Assembly: GCA_930367215.1 (NCBI GenBank)
Contig: OV884059.1
Location: forward strand, 233,119,803 to 233,183,802
Direction: 5' to 3'
DNA length: 64,000 nt
Origin: Pollenia angustigena
Taxonomy: Eukaryota; Arthropoda; Insecta; Diptera; Polleniidae
In this document: piece after piece, positions 33,690 to 45,653 of the stretch
How the letters are laid out: every line of letters begins with the position of its first letter
Position numbering within the stretch: the first letter of the stretch is position 1
Position numbers and translations under genes: made by a program
Notes under the pieces: generated by a model
Databases searched by the model: none
Seen by the model: only the letters and a program-made list of their open reading frames with translations
Told to the model about the DNA's origin: nothing

Positions 33690-34830
33690 GTGCTAAGATT
33701 AAAGTGGATACCGGCCAGTTTCAGCCTAACCCCACGGTGCTCTTAACATTGGGTTGACTCAAAGGGTCAAAAAACACCCCCATGTGTGCGTATCACTCTA
33801 CACGACACATAGTTGGCAATTTGAATGTATGATCCGGCAGAATCATACACTCGCCTCTTTGCTTGGGACCAGGAGCTATTTGACCTCCACCGCTTAAACA
33901 AATCAGCTTCTGTTGATTAGCAACGGCACCTAGGGAGTTCCCCCGGAGTTTTGAGGGATAATTTTAAGCGTGTTATACTTTTTGGTGTTTCATAACCAAA
34001 ACCAGGGACCCGGCAAAAATAACAAATAGACAGATCTCAGGAATTGTTCAAGATGTTTTGTAATCGCGACTGACCAGAAATCCTATCTTGTATCACGGGA
34101 GCCCATAGCCCCCGGTGGCACGGCACCGAACTGATGATTAGTTGAGGCCTCCGTTGGCATGCTTCTTGCGGGAAACAATTTCTGTCTTTCAGGAAGATTG
34201 TCTTCGCGGCCGTTTCGCTTTTAAAAAATACTTTTAGGGAATAATACGTGGTAATGGTTTACTTCCCAAAGTCGCGAAAAGAGATATTTTTAAGATCCCA
34301 CTAAAGGTCTGATTTTCCACCACTTGTGGGAGAGTTCAGCCTGAGGATAATGTCTATTTGTTGTTTCTACTCAACAGATGTTTCTAATATCAGCGACTAA
34401 ACAAGAGGCTGGACTATGCACTCAAATTGCTACCTGGGTGTAAAGGTTGCGCTCACACGTTGTCTTCCAGTATTTCATATCCACTAGGGAGCAAGCCCCA
34501 GGGTAGGAATCCATGTACATTTTTTCCACAGGAGTTCCGCCAGCAGGCCGAACTCCCACATTGGTATAAACCACAGCCACCACGTGATTACCGTAATAGT
34601 CTCAACAATAACCAGTCCAGGACAGAAGTCCCAGAGGCTACTGGTTGTCGTGATTACCAATAAGAAACTCTGGTCAGCCCGTGATTCTGGCAAGACAGAT
34701 CTGCAAGTTTTGCTTCTGCCGAATAACGGGTATTGGCGGCACCTTTATTCCCTGAGAAGGCAACACCAAGTGCTGAAATATCCCCAAGATGTTTCCCAGC
34801 ATATCTAAGGCTGTAAAATGGACAACGTTG
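33690..34830. other. Unidentified less AT-rich block
   Basis: Base composition shifts clearly toward G and C here and drops back after about 34830. Phrases such as gcctaaccccacggtgctcttaa and ggcttggaccaggag-like text look like old coding or LINE leader DNA. Open frames at 34427-34663 and 34584-34808 overlap in different frames and show no domain I recognise. There are no terminal repeats or poly-A tail. A 5' region of a LINE or a captured host fragment are both possible. Confidence 0.35.
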
Positions 34831-34842
34831 AAATTCTTTGTA

Positions 34843-35551
34843 TACAGAAAAAAATAGTTTTCATATTTGAATACGAAAATCGCATATTTTATAAAAAAAA
34901 TTTTAATTTTCTGCGATGACGATTTTTGTGTTATTGATAAAAAAAGTTTGTAGGTATTGAATTTTTAGTCAACAACCAAGTGTATTGAATCAATTAAAAA
35001 AGTTGTTGCCCAAAATAATTTTTTTCAACAAAATGTTTACGTGATTTGTTAAAATAAATTGTTGGAAATGTTGAATAAATCAAACAAAATGTTTATCGAA
35101 TCTTTATTTATTTTTTTATTTATTAATAATGATGTGCTAAATTCCCAATTTTTTTTTTTTTTTTTTTTGATAAATACACTAAAATTTATTATTGGGGGAT
35201 AGCTAGTTCCTTTGCGCATTTCGCTGGTTGCTTAGGCCAGATCATCCGGAAACCTTTTTCTAAAGACTTTGGCAAAACTAAAGATATTTAACCAAATAAA
35301 ACTGTTAAGCGAATGAGAATTATGACCTGTTATAAAATGGACAAGTGTTGTAAAAATTCAAATATTTGTTTTATTGAAAATCAACAAATATTTAAATATT
35401 TCATTATTAAATATTTTTTATTGAGTGCTATTTTGCAAAGTGTAAATTTGATAATTTTTTTCATTGAATCAAACAAAAAGTTTGTTGAACAAAAATTATA
35501 TTTTTAACAAACTGTGTTGTTAAAAATTCTCTTGAGATATTTTTTCCTGTG
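34843..35551. mobile_element. TA-flanked MITE with CAGAAAAAAAT ends
   Basis: Left TACAGAAAAAAATAG and right GATATTTTTTCCTGTG, with TA at 34841-34842 and 35552-35553. The arms repeat gttgaataaatcaaacaaaatgttt-like words. A different repeat (35128-35305) is inserted in it. No conserved core like that at 28700 is visible. Confidence 0.55.
35128..35305 (-). repeat. Unclassified dispersed repeat R, copy A
   Basis: The complement reads ttcgctta, aaggtttccggatgatctggcctaagcaacc, and ggaactagctatcccccaataataaatttt, ending in a T-rich tract and ttgggaatttagcac. It matches copies at 38165-38375, 62030-62330, 62660-62815 and 62995-63275. Confidence 0.65.
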
Positions 35552-35648
35552 TATATAATCCGGGGATCATAGTTTTAAACGAATTTAATTTCAAATGAAT
35601 TTAAAGTTGAACATTTATAAAATATGAATGGAATGAAAATTAATCTAA

Positions 35649-36043
35649 AGGTGCTTTCACAATTTCAAATTTCCCACTGCAAAATGCATACATGTCGTGT
35701 ATTTTGATCTGAAAAACCATCTGACATCAGCTGTTTTGCAGAACATTTGTTTGTGGCGGCATATAACATTATTTTTTTCATTTATTTAAACATATTCTTT
35801 CAAAAAAACAACATTTTTAATTTACTGAAATACAATTAAAAGTGAACAAAAATATAAATATGTAAATAATTTGCTGTTATGAACGATTTTAGGTTATGTA
35901 AGATGAAACCAATGAACGATGAACGTGTGAAATCAAAAATTATTAACCTTCTGTATTTGCCAATTTTGACAGACATGTGCAGTTTCATATGGACTTTACA
36001 TCTGACGAATCCACTGCGAAATACAGATCGTGTAAAAGCACCT
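35649..36043. mobile_element. Harbinger-like hairpin MITE, AGGTGCTTT ends
   Basis: Ends AGGTGCTTTCACA and complement of tgtaaaagcacct, with TAA at 35646-35648 and 36044-36046. Inner arm text cccactgcaaaat / atttcgcagtgg is also inverted. 395 bp without coding potential. Confidence 0.75.
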
Positions 36044-36046
36044 TAA

Positions 36047-36912
36047 GGTTTGCCAAAAAAGTTGGTGATCCTTTTGAATATAAAGTTAAGCATTTTTTTG
36101 GTTTTTAAAAGAAGTTTTGAAGTGCAACTTATTTTTGGGTTTTCATTTATTTTCCTCTTTTCAGGCATTCAATTTAGTGTGTTTGTAATATGCGGCCAAA
36201 CTCATCACTTCTATGCTTAGGAAACCGAATCACCATCTCCTTTTGGCCTCATTCACAAAATAATGGATTAAATTAAAAACAGTTTTATTAGACAAATTTT
36301 TAATATAATTGTCATTTAAACCTTGCAAAAGCATTGTCAATGTAAAAAAACAAAATGCATTAGTCACGTTTAATTGCATATCACCTGTGAACTTGAGGTG
36401 ACTTAAGGAATGTCAGTAATACTTTGTCAAAGTTTGCACGGTTGCGTTTAAAAATACGTGAGATTGTTACACTGAAGAGCAACATGCGTTTAGGAAGACG
36501 CCTACGCTTTATTTGTTGGTACTTTTAAAACTACCAACTTAAATTGAAAACGGCGATAACCACATTCTTTATTTCTTAAAATGCGAGCTTAAACAACCAA
36601 ATTGTGCTTGCGCTTCATCATTGCACGAAAACAATAAAATTTTCTCTCTTCTATCTGTAGGGTTTCCAATACAAAATAGACAATACCAAAATCTTTCAAA
36701 TTTGTATTTTTTTTTATTATTATTGAGGTTTTTTTTGTGTTCCTCACGGGCTTTGTTTAATTTGAAATACATATCAAATTGATTCTAATTTTGGTGTTTC
36801 ATACAAAAATATTATTACAAAATATTGGGTGTAGAAAACGCTTTTCCAGAATATATAAATAATATAATAATAACATATAATATAATTTTTTCCATTCCTA
36901 ATTTTACGCAAT
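36047..36912. other. AT-rich stretch, no gene seen
   Basis: No gene or family recognised. Confidence 0.45.
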
Positions 36913-38160
36913 TTTTTTATACCCTTCACCACAGGTGGAAAAGGGTATATAAAAGTTTGTCATTCCGTTTGTAATTTCTACAATATTGATCTTAGACCCT
37001 AAAAAGTATATATATTCTGGGTCCTTATGAGGAGAGAAGTTGATTTAACGATATCCGTCCGTCCGTCCGTCCATCCGTCCCGTCCGTCCGTCTGTCCGTC
37101 TTACGTTTGATATGTGTTTTCCGGAGGCTCCAGACATGATAGCGGCTACGTTGTTTTACATTTATGTCACATATAGTCCACCATTTTTTGCTATTGAAAT
37201 TCAGCCAGATCGCTCCAACAATGGCTGAGATATGACCAAAAAAACACGACTGCCTCTAATTTTTCCAAAAAATCCCTTCTGGTTGTTGTATTTGTATTAC
37301 TTTTTTCTGTATATCTGGAGAACGGCAAGAACCAAAGCTTTAAAATTAGGTACAAACAATAAGGTTATAAATATACACCATCCTACAAAATGTGGGCGGG
37401 ATTGGAGAAGTAGGCGTGGTACCTCTCATACAAAAAGTATTAAAAATTGTATAAAAACCTGAATTTTTTGACTGTAATATGACCTATGGTTACGCCTTAT
37501 ATACCAGAAGATCGGAAATTTTTAATAGAAAATATTTTCTGAAAAACTCGGGAAAATCGGTTCAGATACGAAAAAGTTATGACCAAAACATTAATTTTTT
37601 TTTGAAAAATACCCATTTTCAGGAACCATAGATCTTGCCGAGTCCACGTTTTATAACTAAAATAACTGGAAAATTTCTTCTTTAACACGTCGGTATATAA
37701 ATCTGTCAAATCGGTTAAGAAATAGCAGAGTTATGACCAAAATACTGAAATCCCAAAAATTACTCTTTTTTATAATTAAGATTGTTTTTTATACCCTTAA
37801 CCGAAGGTCCTACACCCTATAAAGTATATATATTCTGGGTCCTTATGTAAAGCGAAGTTCAAATCCGGTTGTCGTCTCTTCTTCCTATCCCCTCACCACC
37901 CTTCGTATTTGTTTACATATACTAGCATAATGCCCAATATGATTTTCGTTATCACCCTTCTTTATTATTTCATAACAAAAAATATTTACCAGTTATCGCT
38001 TTTTAAATTTCAATTATGTATAATGAAGTTGTAAGTATTGTAAATATGTATGTATGTATATGTATATGTAAAAATTATTTAGTTGCTCTCTATTCTACTC
38101 GCACAATGGTGAAGGGTATATAAGATTCGGCACAGCGGAATATAGCACTCTTACTTGTTA
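36913..38160 (-). repeat. DINE-1/INE-1-like element, minus-strand copy
   Basis: On the complement it starts aacaagtaagagtgctatattc with the terminal hairpin (one mismatch) and ends in ccacctgtggtgaagggtataaaa. Internal signposts: aaagtatatatattctgggtccttat (twice, near 37000 and 37825), a pure gtcc/gtct run at 37053-37105, and tggagaagtaggcgtggtacctctc. It has two copies of the terminal block, as does the plus-strand relative at 717-2188. It lacks the 153-bp array. Confidence 0.7.
37053..37105. repeat. GTCY (CCGT) microsatellite
   Basis: Tandem ccgt units with scattered catccgt, cccgt and ctgt variants, inside the DINE-like element. This microsatellite is a known hallmark of Drosophila DINE-1 repeats. 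Confidence 0.8.
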
Positions 38161-38164
38161 AGTA

Positions 38165-38375
38165 TTGTTGTTGTTTTGTCTAAGTTTTGATATCAATGCA
38201 AATAAGCCTTGAGTGTTTGTAAGTCGCATTCGCTTTAGTTTTATTTGTAAAATAAATTAAGCATTTCCAAACTAAGCATTTCCTAAGCAGCCAGTGAAAT
38301 TAGTATAGGAACTAGCTTATCCCCCAATTATAAATTTCAGTGTATTTATCAAGAAAAAAATTTGAGAACTAAGCA
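38165..38375 (+). repeat. Dispersed repeat R, copy B
   Basis: Diverged match to repeat R: ttgttgttttgtctaagttttgatat, cattcgctttagttttatttgta, cctaagcagccagtgaaatt and caattataaatttcagtgtatttatcaa. It directly follows the DINE-like element. Confidence 0.6.
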
Positions 38376-40194
38376 CAAAATAACAAATTCTAATTAATGA
38401 AAATAAAAAAAAGGGGTTTTCTTTCTTATCGTCCAGAATAGCAAATTTTGTTGCTGTAATTTTACAAAATCCTTTTTTAAAATTTCATTAGTGTCCATAT
38501 AATGAAATTCTGCACATGCAATTTTTGAATTCTTCTCCTTTTATATTTTACATAAAAATACAAATACACCAACAGCCAACTTAAAGTTGATTACTACAAA
38601 ACAAAACAGTGCCCATGATCTGTATCTCTCGCGCCGAGAAACTTTTCGATTGAAATGTGTGAAATGAAACAAAAAATGCCATGTATTGAAACAATCAGCT
38701 GTTTTTCTCACTAAACTGTGTCCGCAACTTTTTTGGCGAGTACTAGCTGTTGCGTAACGAAATACCTCGCCAATTACAGAAAAAGTGTGTCTGTAACATT
38801 TTTGTGAGAAAAGCTCCCGCTTTGAACTGTCAAATAAACTCACGAAAAAAAATGGGTCGAGAAAAAATGTAAACACTGAAAAACAATTACAATTAAAAAG
38901 GAATAATAATAATAATATTTTGTTCTTGCAACATTTTTTCATTGTTTAATTATTTTGCTTTTAACATTTTTATAAAATATACAAATGTTTTCAAAGCACT
39001 TTTGCAAACAACGCACATTAAAGTCTCACTTTACATTATTTGGTATAGCCGACGGTTGTATTTTCGCCGCCGTCGTTGAAAAATGTTCGATTTTAGTAAA
39101 TTTTGGTCGCCGTCGACGATATGTGTTACTGGCGTTCTCAACGTCTGCAATGTCACATCGGCTTCGAGTGCAATGTTATGACATTTATAACGTAACAACG
39201 TAATCTCATTTGATAGTTTTCTAACATGAATTACATACACAGTTTTTACTCACTTTTCGAGAAACGATGGAATATTTTGTTGCACATATTCTCACTAAAG
39301 TTACAGAACATGGGCACAGAATTGCAAAGTAAATAATACTGTGTACCTCTTCCCAATCTTCTCGCCCATAACAACAAAAAATGCAAGTTTGGACAGGGTC
39401 TTTTTTTGTTTACACAATATTTTTTTTTCAAGGAATTTTTGGGGTTACGTAAGATTTAATTAAAACAACCTTTAAAAGGAAAACTTATTTTGAAAGTCCA
39501 GAAATAAATCCAAAAAACAAAATTTTTTAAATTTCCAAAAGTGGCGTGTTTAGTGCTGGTCCACATTTTTAAACTCTCCCTAATTCTCTTCGAAACTACA
39601 TTCGTATTCATTTGAATTCGCCTTGCCTAGAACTTACATCGTATTTATAAATGATTTTTAAATTAAACAAACGTTTTGTAAACCTTTATTTAATTTAAAC
39701 TATTTTTATGAATACGACAGAAATTCAGAAGTTATATTCTTACTTTTATACTTATCTATGAACTTGTAAGCCCCATTCACAATTGTAGCAACAATTTTGT
39801 TTTTCATATGTCTCATTCTTTACCAAAGTATTTCATATACATTTTTTTGATTTTTTTTAGTTTAAAAACGTATCAAAAGTTTGATAAAAAGATTGAGTCT
39901 AATTCTACTATTTTGTCATCCTCGTCTTTATTCTATAAATCAATAACATGTAATATTGTAGCCTTTTGTAAATTTCGTATGAATTAATTTTCAAGCATAT
40001 CTTTTCAGGTATTTCATAGCTTGAATAAACACGATTATTTCATTTAAACTATATTAAATATCAATAAATTTAATGAAAATTTTGCTATAAACATCAACAT
40101 ATTTATAGCAAACCTAGAAAGTGTTTTTCAACATAAATGCCCCCTAAAATCAAAATTATTGAAATCAAATAATTCGTATTTGATTTTCAGTGGT
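38376..40194. other. AT-rich stretch, no gene supported
   Basis: The 133-codon minus-strand frame at 38541-38942 is Phe/Lys/Leu-rich with no recognisable domain. A less AT-rich patch at 39045-39190 contains gccgccgtcg and gccgtcgacgat. A solo gaattcgcctt end lies near 39613. Confidence 0.4.
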
Positions 40195-40197
40195 TAA

Positions 40198-40313
40198 CGG
40201 CCATTTTCACCAAGTTCGGTTAAAACTAACTTTCAATTAAAGTTCCGGTTACCAATATGTTTTGACAGCTATAACCGATAGTTAATTATAACCGAACTTG
40301 GTGAAAATGGCCG
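40198..40313. mobile_element. Harbinger-like hairpin MITE, CGGCCATTTTCACC ends
   Basis: Left CGGCCATTTTCACCAAGTTC and a right arm exactly complementary over about 25 bp. TAA at 40195-40197 and 40314-40316. Total 116 bp. Confidence 0.85.
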
Positions 40314-40316
40314 TAA

Positions 40317-41395
40317 AGGGTTAAATGCTTCGCAGCAAATGTTTCATAATATAGACAAGGGCATATTATTTATTTAGTTTTTCATAACCAAAAAACCATT
40401 TTACTAAAAACGATGTACTAATTTTAAAGTAAATCTTCAGGAATTTAAAGATGTCATTATCACTTGAGTACCAAAATTTTTTTTTATTAAATAATAAAAC
40501 ATTCAAAAAAAAAAGTTCAATGTTATATTTTTGCCCTGTTATAAATTTAACGTAAATTAGAAACATTTTAAGCTTTTTAGTATGAAGATAAATTAAATTA
40601 AAATTACAAATTTTTTTTTTTTTTTTATAGTTTAAAGTATAAAATAGTTTAACTTTAACTAAATACAAAAATTTTAAATAACAAACTTTTTTTTTCAAAT
40701 AGAAAAAAAAAACTTGGCAAAAATTATGGTTCAGTGATTTCGTTTACAGCGTAAACATTGAAACTTAGAAAAAAAACTGCATTAACCCTTTTAAAAAGCA
40801 GAAAAAGTTAATAAACTAAATTTGGCCTTGGCGTCTAGATTTAGATTTTGTTTAACATGATTAAAAAAATAATAATAAAAAAAAAATCACTCAATTGTGG
40901 CAAAATATTTACTAAACAAACGACTACACCCGAAATATTTGTGTTTGAATTAACGTCGTATCAGTGTTGCCAGAATATTTTTCAAATATACCTAAGTAGC
41001 ACAATGGGGTCAGAAAAACTCTTGTGCTTAGGAGGCAATTCAGGTCAGATTTATTTCTTTGTTTTTTTCAGAAGTTTCTTTCTAATAACTTTAGAGTTGA
41101 TCAAAACCAGTAGTTTTTAAGTAGAAATGGATAAAGTTTTATTAAATCTAAAAAACATAACGGCAGCTTAATTCCAAAACATGATAAGTCGACTTAGCGT
41201 ATTTTTAATTGTTGGTGTTGATCGGCTTATCCAAAGTTATGCACAAAAAAGTAACTTAGCAAACAACTGATTGTTATATCGCCCGTTAATTTTAAGAGCT
41301 TCTTCTGCAAAACACACTTTTGAATTGAGCTGTCGATATAATTCAGCATAAAAAAGCTAATTTAACTTACGATTCGATTACGAACGCAATGCTCT
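40317..41395. other. AT-rich stretch, no gene seen
   Basis: No gene seen. cagtgttgccag near 40965 and tggcaacactg near 42209 look like hAT termini facing each other, but their flanks do not match, so no element is called. Confidence 0.4.
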
Positions 41396-41397
41396 TA

Positions 41398-42199
41398 CAC
41401 ACAGAAAAAAATCAATGTAAATTCGTTCAAAACAAGGTTGATTTTACATTTTTCAGTAGTGATTTTACTTCATTGTTGTTTCATGTTAATTTAACATGAT
41501 TTTACAATAACTTGCGAACAACATTTTTTTCTTTTAAAATAACTATAATTCATGTTAATTTAACATTGCAGAAAAGTTAGAGCAAAATGTAATTAATATT
41601 GAAATAACAATCCGAATCACGTTTAATGAAAGTTATTTAAAGTTGAAACAACGTGAATTTCATGTAGAATCAAATTGGTTGGAGTGTGATATAACAGTGT
41701 GAAGACAACATATGCATTTATTTAAGAATAATTTAAAACACTTACCACTGTAACACATGTTTCACTTATTTTATATCTCCTTTGTTAACAGAAGCATCAG
41801 CAGAATGGCCCGATATCGTTTTCGTCATCATTCTCTTTGAAAACTTGATGTACTATTTAACTAAATAATTTTAATTAAAAGAATACGGGAATTGTCTTGT
41901 TTTTATAACATATTTTAAACATGAAAATAAAAAGATGTACATACTTAAGTGTGTATGCATGTTAATTTAACAAGATAAACTTTTGATTTTAATATAATAA
42001 TATCAATATTGAACAATGTTATTTTAACAGTGAAAACTATTAAATAAACGTGATTTAAGATTATTTTAATATTTTTCATTTAAAATTAATATGAAATAAT
42101 GATAAATTTAAATAAAGGGCATACTTTTGCAGAAATTTACCATGATTCTCAATCAACATTTCGCCATGTTATTTTAACATTGGTATTTTTTTCTGTGTG
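41398..42199 (-). mobile_element. TA-flanked MITE with conserved core, copy 2
   Basis: Ends CACACAGAAAAAAATC and GGTATTTTTTTCTGTGTG, flanked by TA at 41396-41397 and 42200-42201. It is the reverse-oriented homologue of 28402-29148: arms of catgttaatttaacatg words and, on the complement, the core gagaatgatgacgaaaacgatatcgggcc..gttaacaaagg..acagtggtaagtg (about 41875-41745). The small frame here stops shortly after the gttaacaaagga position. Confidence 0.85.
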
Positions 42200-42689
42200 T
42201 AAAAGTGATAAAGTGGCAACACTGCTTTGAATACAATTGAAGTAAATAACTATTTAATCGAATTGGGCCTAAATGGGGATGTTTAAAAGCTTTTAGCGTG
42301 TCTATGTGTACTTTTTTAAAAATTATTACTTAACTTGAAAAACAAATAAGAGTATTTTGTGGTTTCTTTAAAAGTTGTTAAGGGGTCGTCTATACATGAT
42401 CACGGTTAAGGGTACTATACACTATCACACAAGTCTTATCTTACTCATTCCATACTTTGTAAGATAGAAAGCTAATGAATTTTGTTGCGACTATCAAAAA
42501 ATCCAATTAACATTTCAGTTTATTATTATTCACACTATTTTACATTAAATAATAATTTAATTTGCTTTTGTTAAAATGCAACCCTGTTCAAATGAAAAGT
42601 ATTGTTGTTTAGAAAATTTAAAAAAATTTTTTTTTGGTAATACTTTCAATAACACAATGCATTTTTTGATTTTACATATTACTATAGTT

Positions 42690-43281
42690 TTTCACAATGG
42701 GCGATTTCTCTTCAGATCTGGTGATTTTGAAACGTGTTTGGCGTTGCGGTTTCCCGTTAGACGACTTTTTTTTTTTGGCGATTTTTGATATAACTGGCGA
42801 TTTACTTAGTTTTTTTTTACCATTTATATTATTTCAGCGATTTTGTTAACCGTTTGTCATCTAATTTAAAAAAAATCTGGCAACTTTTTTTCACATGATT
42901 TTTGTTTTGTTATCATTTTAAGTGAATTTTATATTCAGTCACTATTTAATTCTGATAGTGTGAATGCAGGTCAAAACACCAGTAATGAATCAATGATCTT
43001 ATAGACTTGTGAAGTTCACAATGTGAACTTGATTTTAATATTTTTAACTGACTATATGATCTCCATTTTATGTTATTAAAAAAGAAAATCACAGAAACTA
43101 AACAATATTTACTTTCGGCTACTTTTTTGTATTTTTTCCCAGTTTTTTTTGGCGATTTTTGACTGAGCTCGCTTTTTTTTGTTTGCAAAGTTTAATTAAA
43201 AAAAAAATCAAGAAAACTGAACAAAATTGACGTTTACCGATTTCTGACATCCGATATGGCGATGGAGCTCAAAAAATTTGA
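42690..43281. mobile_element. hAT-like element, decayed copy
   Basis: Shares gattttgaaacgtgtttggcg, ggcgatttttgatataactggcg, aaactgaacaaaattgacg and ggcgatggagctcaaaa with the element at 4334-5383 in the same order, and ends ttgatagccctg. The left end is eroded and no target duplication is evident. It lacks the SINE-like insertion. Confidence 0.6.
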
Positions 43282-43440
43282 TAGCCCTGGTGTAAAGTAC
43301 CATTTAACAAGTATGTTTGTAGTATTGCTAAAACGTATGTTAGTATGTGCGACACCGACGATGCTGGAAGGAAAATCAAGCAATTTAGATATTACGTCAA
43401 GCATACGTACACGAGCGAGCAATTTGATCGTCTATAGACC
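43282..43440. mobile_element. GGCCAAATAC-family MITE fragment
   Basis: Diverged match to 24752-24948 through tgtgcgacaccgacgatgctgg, aatttagatattacgtc and cgtacacgag. The termini are lost. Confidence 0.5.
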
Positions 43441-43689
43441 CCTTTTGTATTGAGTTTATTAGGAAACAAAGACTTTTAAAAACATTTCACTAGTGAATTT
43501 ATTGTAATTGGGACTACTTCAAATGTTAATTGCACATGTTAGAAAGTGATTTAAATTTCAAAATGCCGCACGATTTTTACGCTCTTACATAGACTTTCCT
43601 TAAAACATAACAATTTTAAATTGATAAAATTATAGTCGGGATAGATTTGCGAATTCCCCTAATCCATTATTCTTGAGCATTATGACCTG

Positions 43690-44090
43690 GTTATGATAAA
43701 CGGAGCACTAGCTCTCTACTTAGGTTTAATAGGGACCAGATTAGAACAGTGGTATCGGTGATAATTGGGCACCGGCATGCTGGGACTCATACGAGGGGAA
43801 TGGGTCTGAGATTCAATGACTTTTGCAAATGATGTCATGAGACGAGGAGAAGGAGCCAACTGTATTTAATTTTCTATGTCAATGCCCTTGTATTTGTGAC
43901 ATTAGGGGGATGACCATTGAATCTAGGATAGAACTAATGTTGCTTTTTTTCTGCATTAGGAAGTCGAATTGGTTGAATTCTGCGGTGACGCCTACTGAGT
44001 AACTGTTTTGTAGGATGGGCATTGGCGCTGAGTATCACAAAGGAACTACTGAAGGACTCCAGGAAACTAGCATAACCTAAGATTTTAGCT
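43690..44090 (+). pseudogene. LINE C-terminal remnant
   Basis: Decayed homologue of the 3' part of the LINE at 56700-57477. Matching landmarks: gggaccagattagaacagtggtatcggtgataattgggcaccggcatgctgggactcata, then ttttctatgtcaatgcccttg (the FLCQCP-type Cys cluster), then tatcacaaaggaacta and a terminal ataacctaa. Stops and frameshifts occur throughout. It is only the last few hundred bases of an I/Loa/R1-like element. Confidence 0.6.
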
Positions 44091-45650
44091 TAATTAACTA
44101 ATAATTTAGAATTTTTTTAGAATTTATACTTCGTGTTTCAGTAAAAAAGCTCTTTAATTAAATAAAATATTTCGTGAGTTTGCGTGATTGTGAAATTTTG
44201 GTCATGATTCGAGCGGGAGAGGGAAAGAAAGCTTGAGCAAAAATTATAACTTTGTTAGGAAGCGTGTGTAATTGTAAGTGAGCGTGATCACATTTTTTCC
44301 TTGTGGGCGTCTTATTGTAAATCAAAAACCATTCACGCGCACCGCTATAAGTCGAAGTACATACGTAAGACTATTATTGAATTCAAAAGAGCACATAATA
44401 AAAACGTTTTTATAAACGTAGGCTGTTTAAACCTTAAGCTACTTTAACTGATTAATTTTCTATGTATGAACTTTACGACATGTCTGCCCTACTGCTTAAG
44501 TTCATCAAGATTCTGTAAAACAAACCAATTACTTACTAACACGAATAAATTTAAAATTTGTTATTTTTTTTTTTTCAAAACGGAAACATCAATCAATTTT
44601 TGACAATACCAAATCTCAGTTACTCTAAAGACCATTTAAATTTTATTATGTATTATTGAATCTATAAACATTCAATGCATTTTAGAGATATAATTGTTTG
44701 GAATATTTGTAATATTATCCATTAAACAATAAAGTTTCTTGTTCAATTTGGAAATAAAGTCTTACTCTGCGTCTTTTTGTTCATTAACTTTTTTTTAAAT
44801 TTCTTTGTTATATTTATTAAAAAGATCCATTACACCAACCAAATAAACAAACAATTTGTTTGTTTTTTTTTTTTTTATTTAAACAATAAATGTGGGAAAA
44901 TATTAAATAAATATTGAAATAAAATATTTCAAAACTACTTAAGCCGTTATTGTCTGCTCTAAAGTTTTCTATTGAAGTTTAATCAAAATTAGGGGCATTT
45001 ATTTTCTGGCTTATATTTCAAAAAACCGAAATATTTATTTTTAAATATATTTTTTTTTATTAATACAACTTCACACACAATGAATGCAAAAATTTAAAGT
45101 TTATAATTTCTATTTGAATAACAAACATAAATGAAAATAGATATTTATTATTCAATACCACCGAAAGCAGAAAATATAAACTAAATTTGTTTAAAATTTG
45201 TCCAAACAGGAAACGCTTTGAAACTATCTTTATGTATTATTTCTATTAGTGCGTAAAAAACATGAATATGGGTACAAAAAATAAAAAAATAAAAAAAATA
45301 CAAAAGAAACCACAACACAAAATATACTTCAATTATTTAGTTTCAAACAAAACATTACGCCAGTTACAAACTATTTCAAGAATAAATTTATTGTAAACTG
45401 TTGGAAAATAGTGCTTTTTCAAACAAATATATAAATATGGTAACACTTTTTAGTATTTTTAATAAACATCTAAATACATATCGTCAGCTAATTATTGGTT
45501 TGACCTACCGACCATTTATATCTTATATATCGTCATATTAAATGCAAACGGACGTAACTACACAAAATTTCGAAATTGAGTTTTTTTTTCGATTATGGTT
45601 CGTTTTATCAAAATACATGTTCGTGCAAAATTTTAGATTCCTACACAGAA
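44091..45650. other. AT-rich stretch, no gene seen
   Basis: No gene or repeat family was recognised. Frequent A/T homopolymers. Confidence 0.5.
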
Positions 45651-45653
45651 AAA

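Noticed and set aside
34427..34808. Coding gene in the less AT-rich block
   Set aside because: Two short overlapping frames in different registers, no domain and no splice or start context; reported only as an unidentified block.
38541..38942. 133-codon minus-strand frame
   Set aside because: Composition is dominated by Phe, Leu and Lys as expected from AT-rich DNA; no domain, no promoter or splice context.
40964..42219. hAT-like element between cagtgttgccag and tggcaacactg
   Set aside because: The 8 bases outside the two ends do not match (cgtcgtat against ctttgaat), so the two termini probably belong to different insertions.
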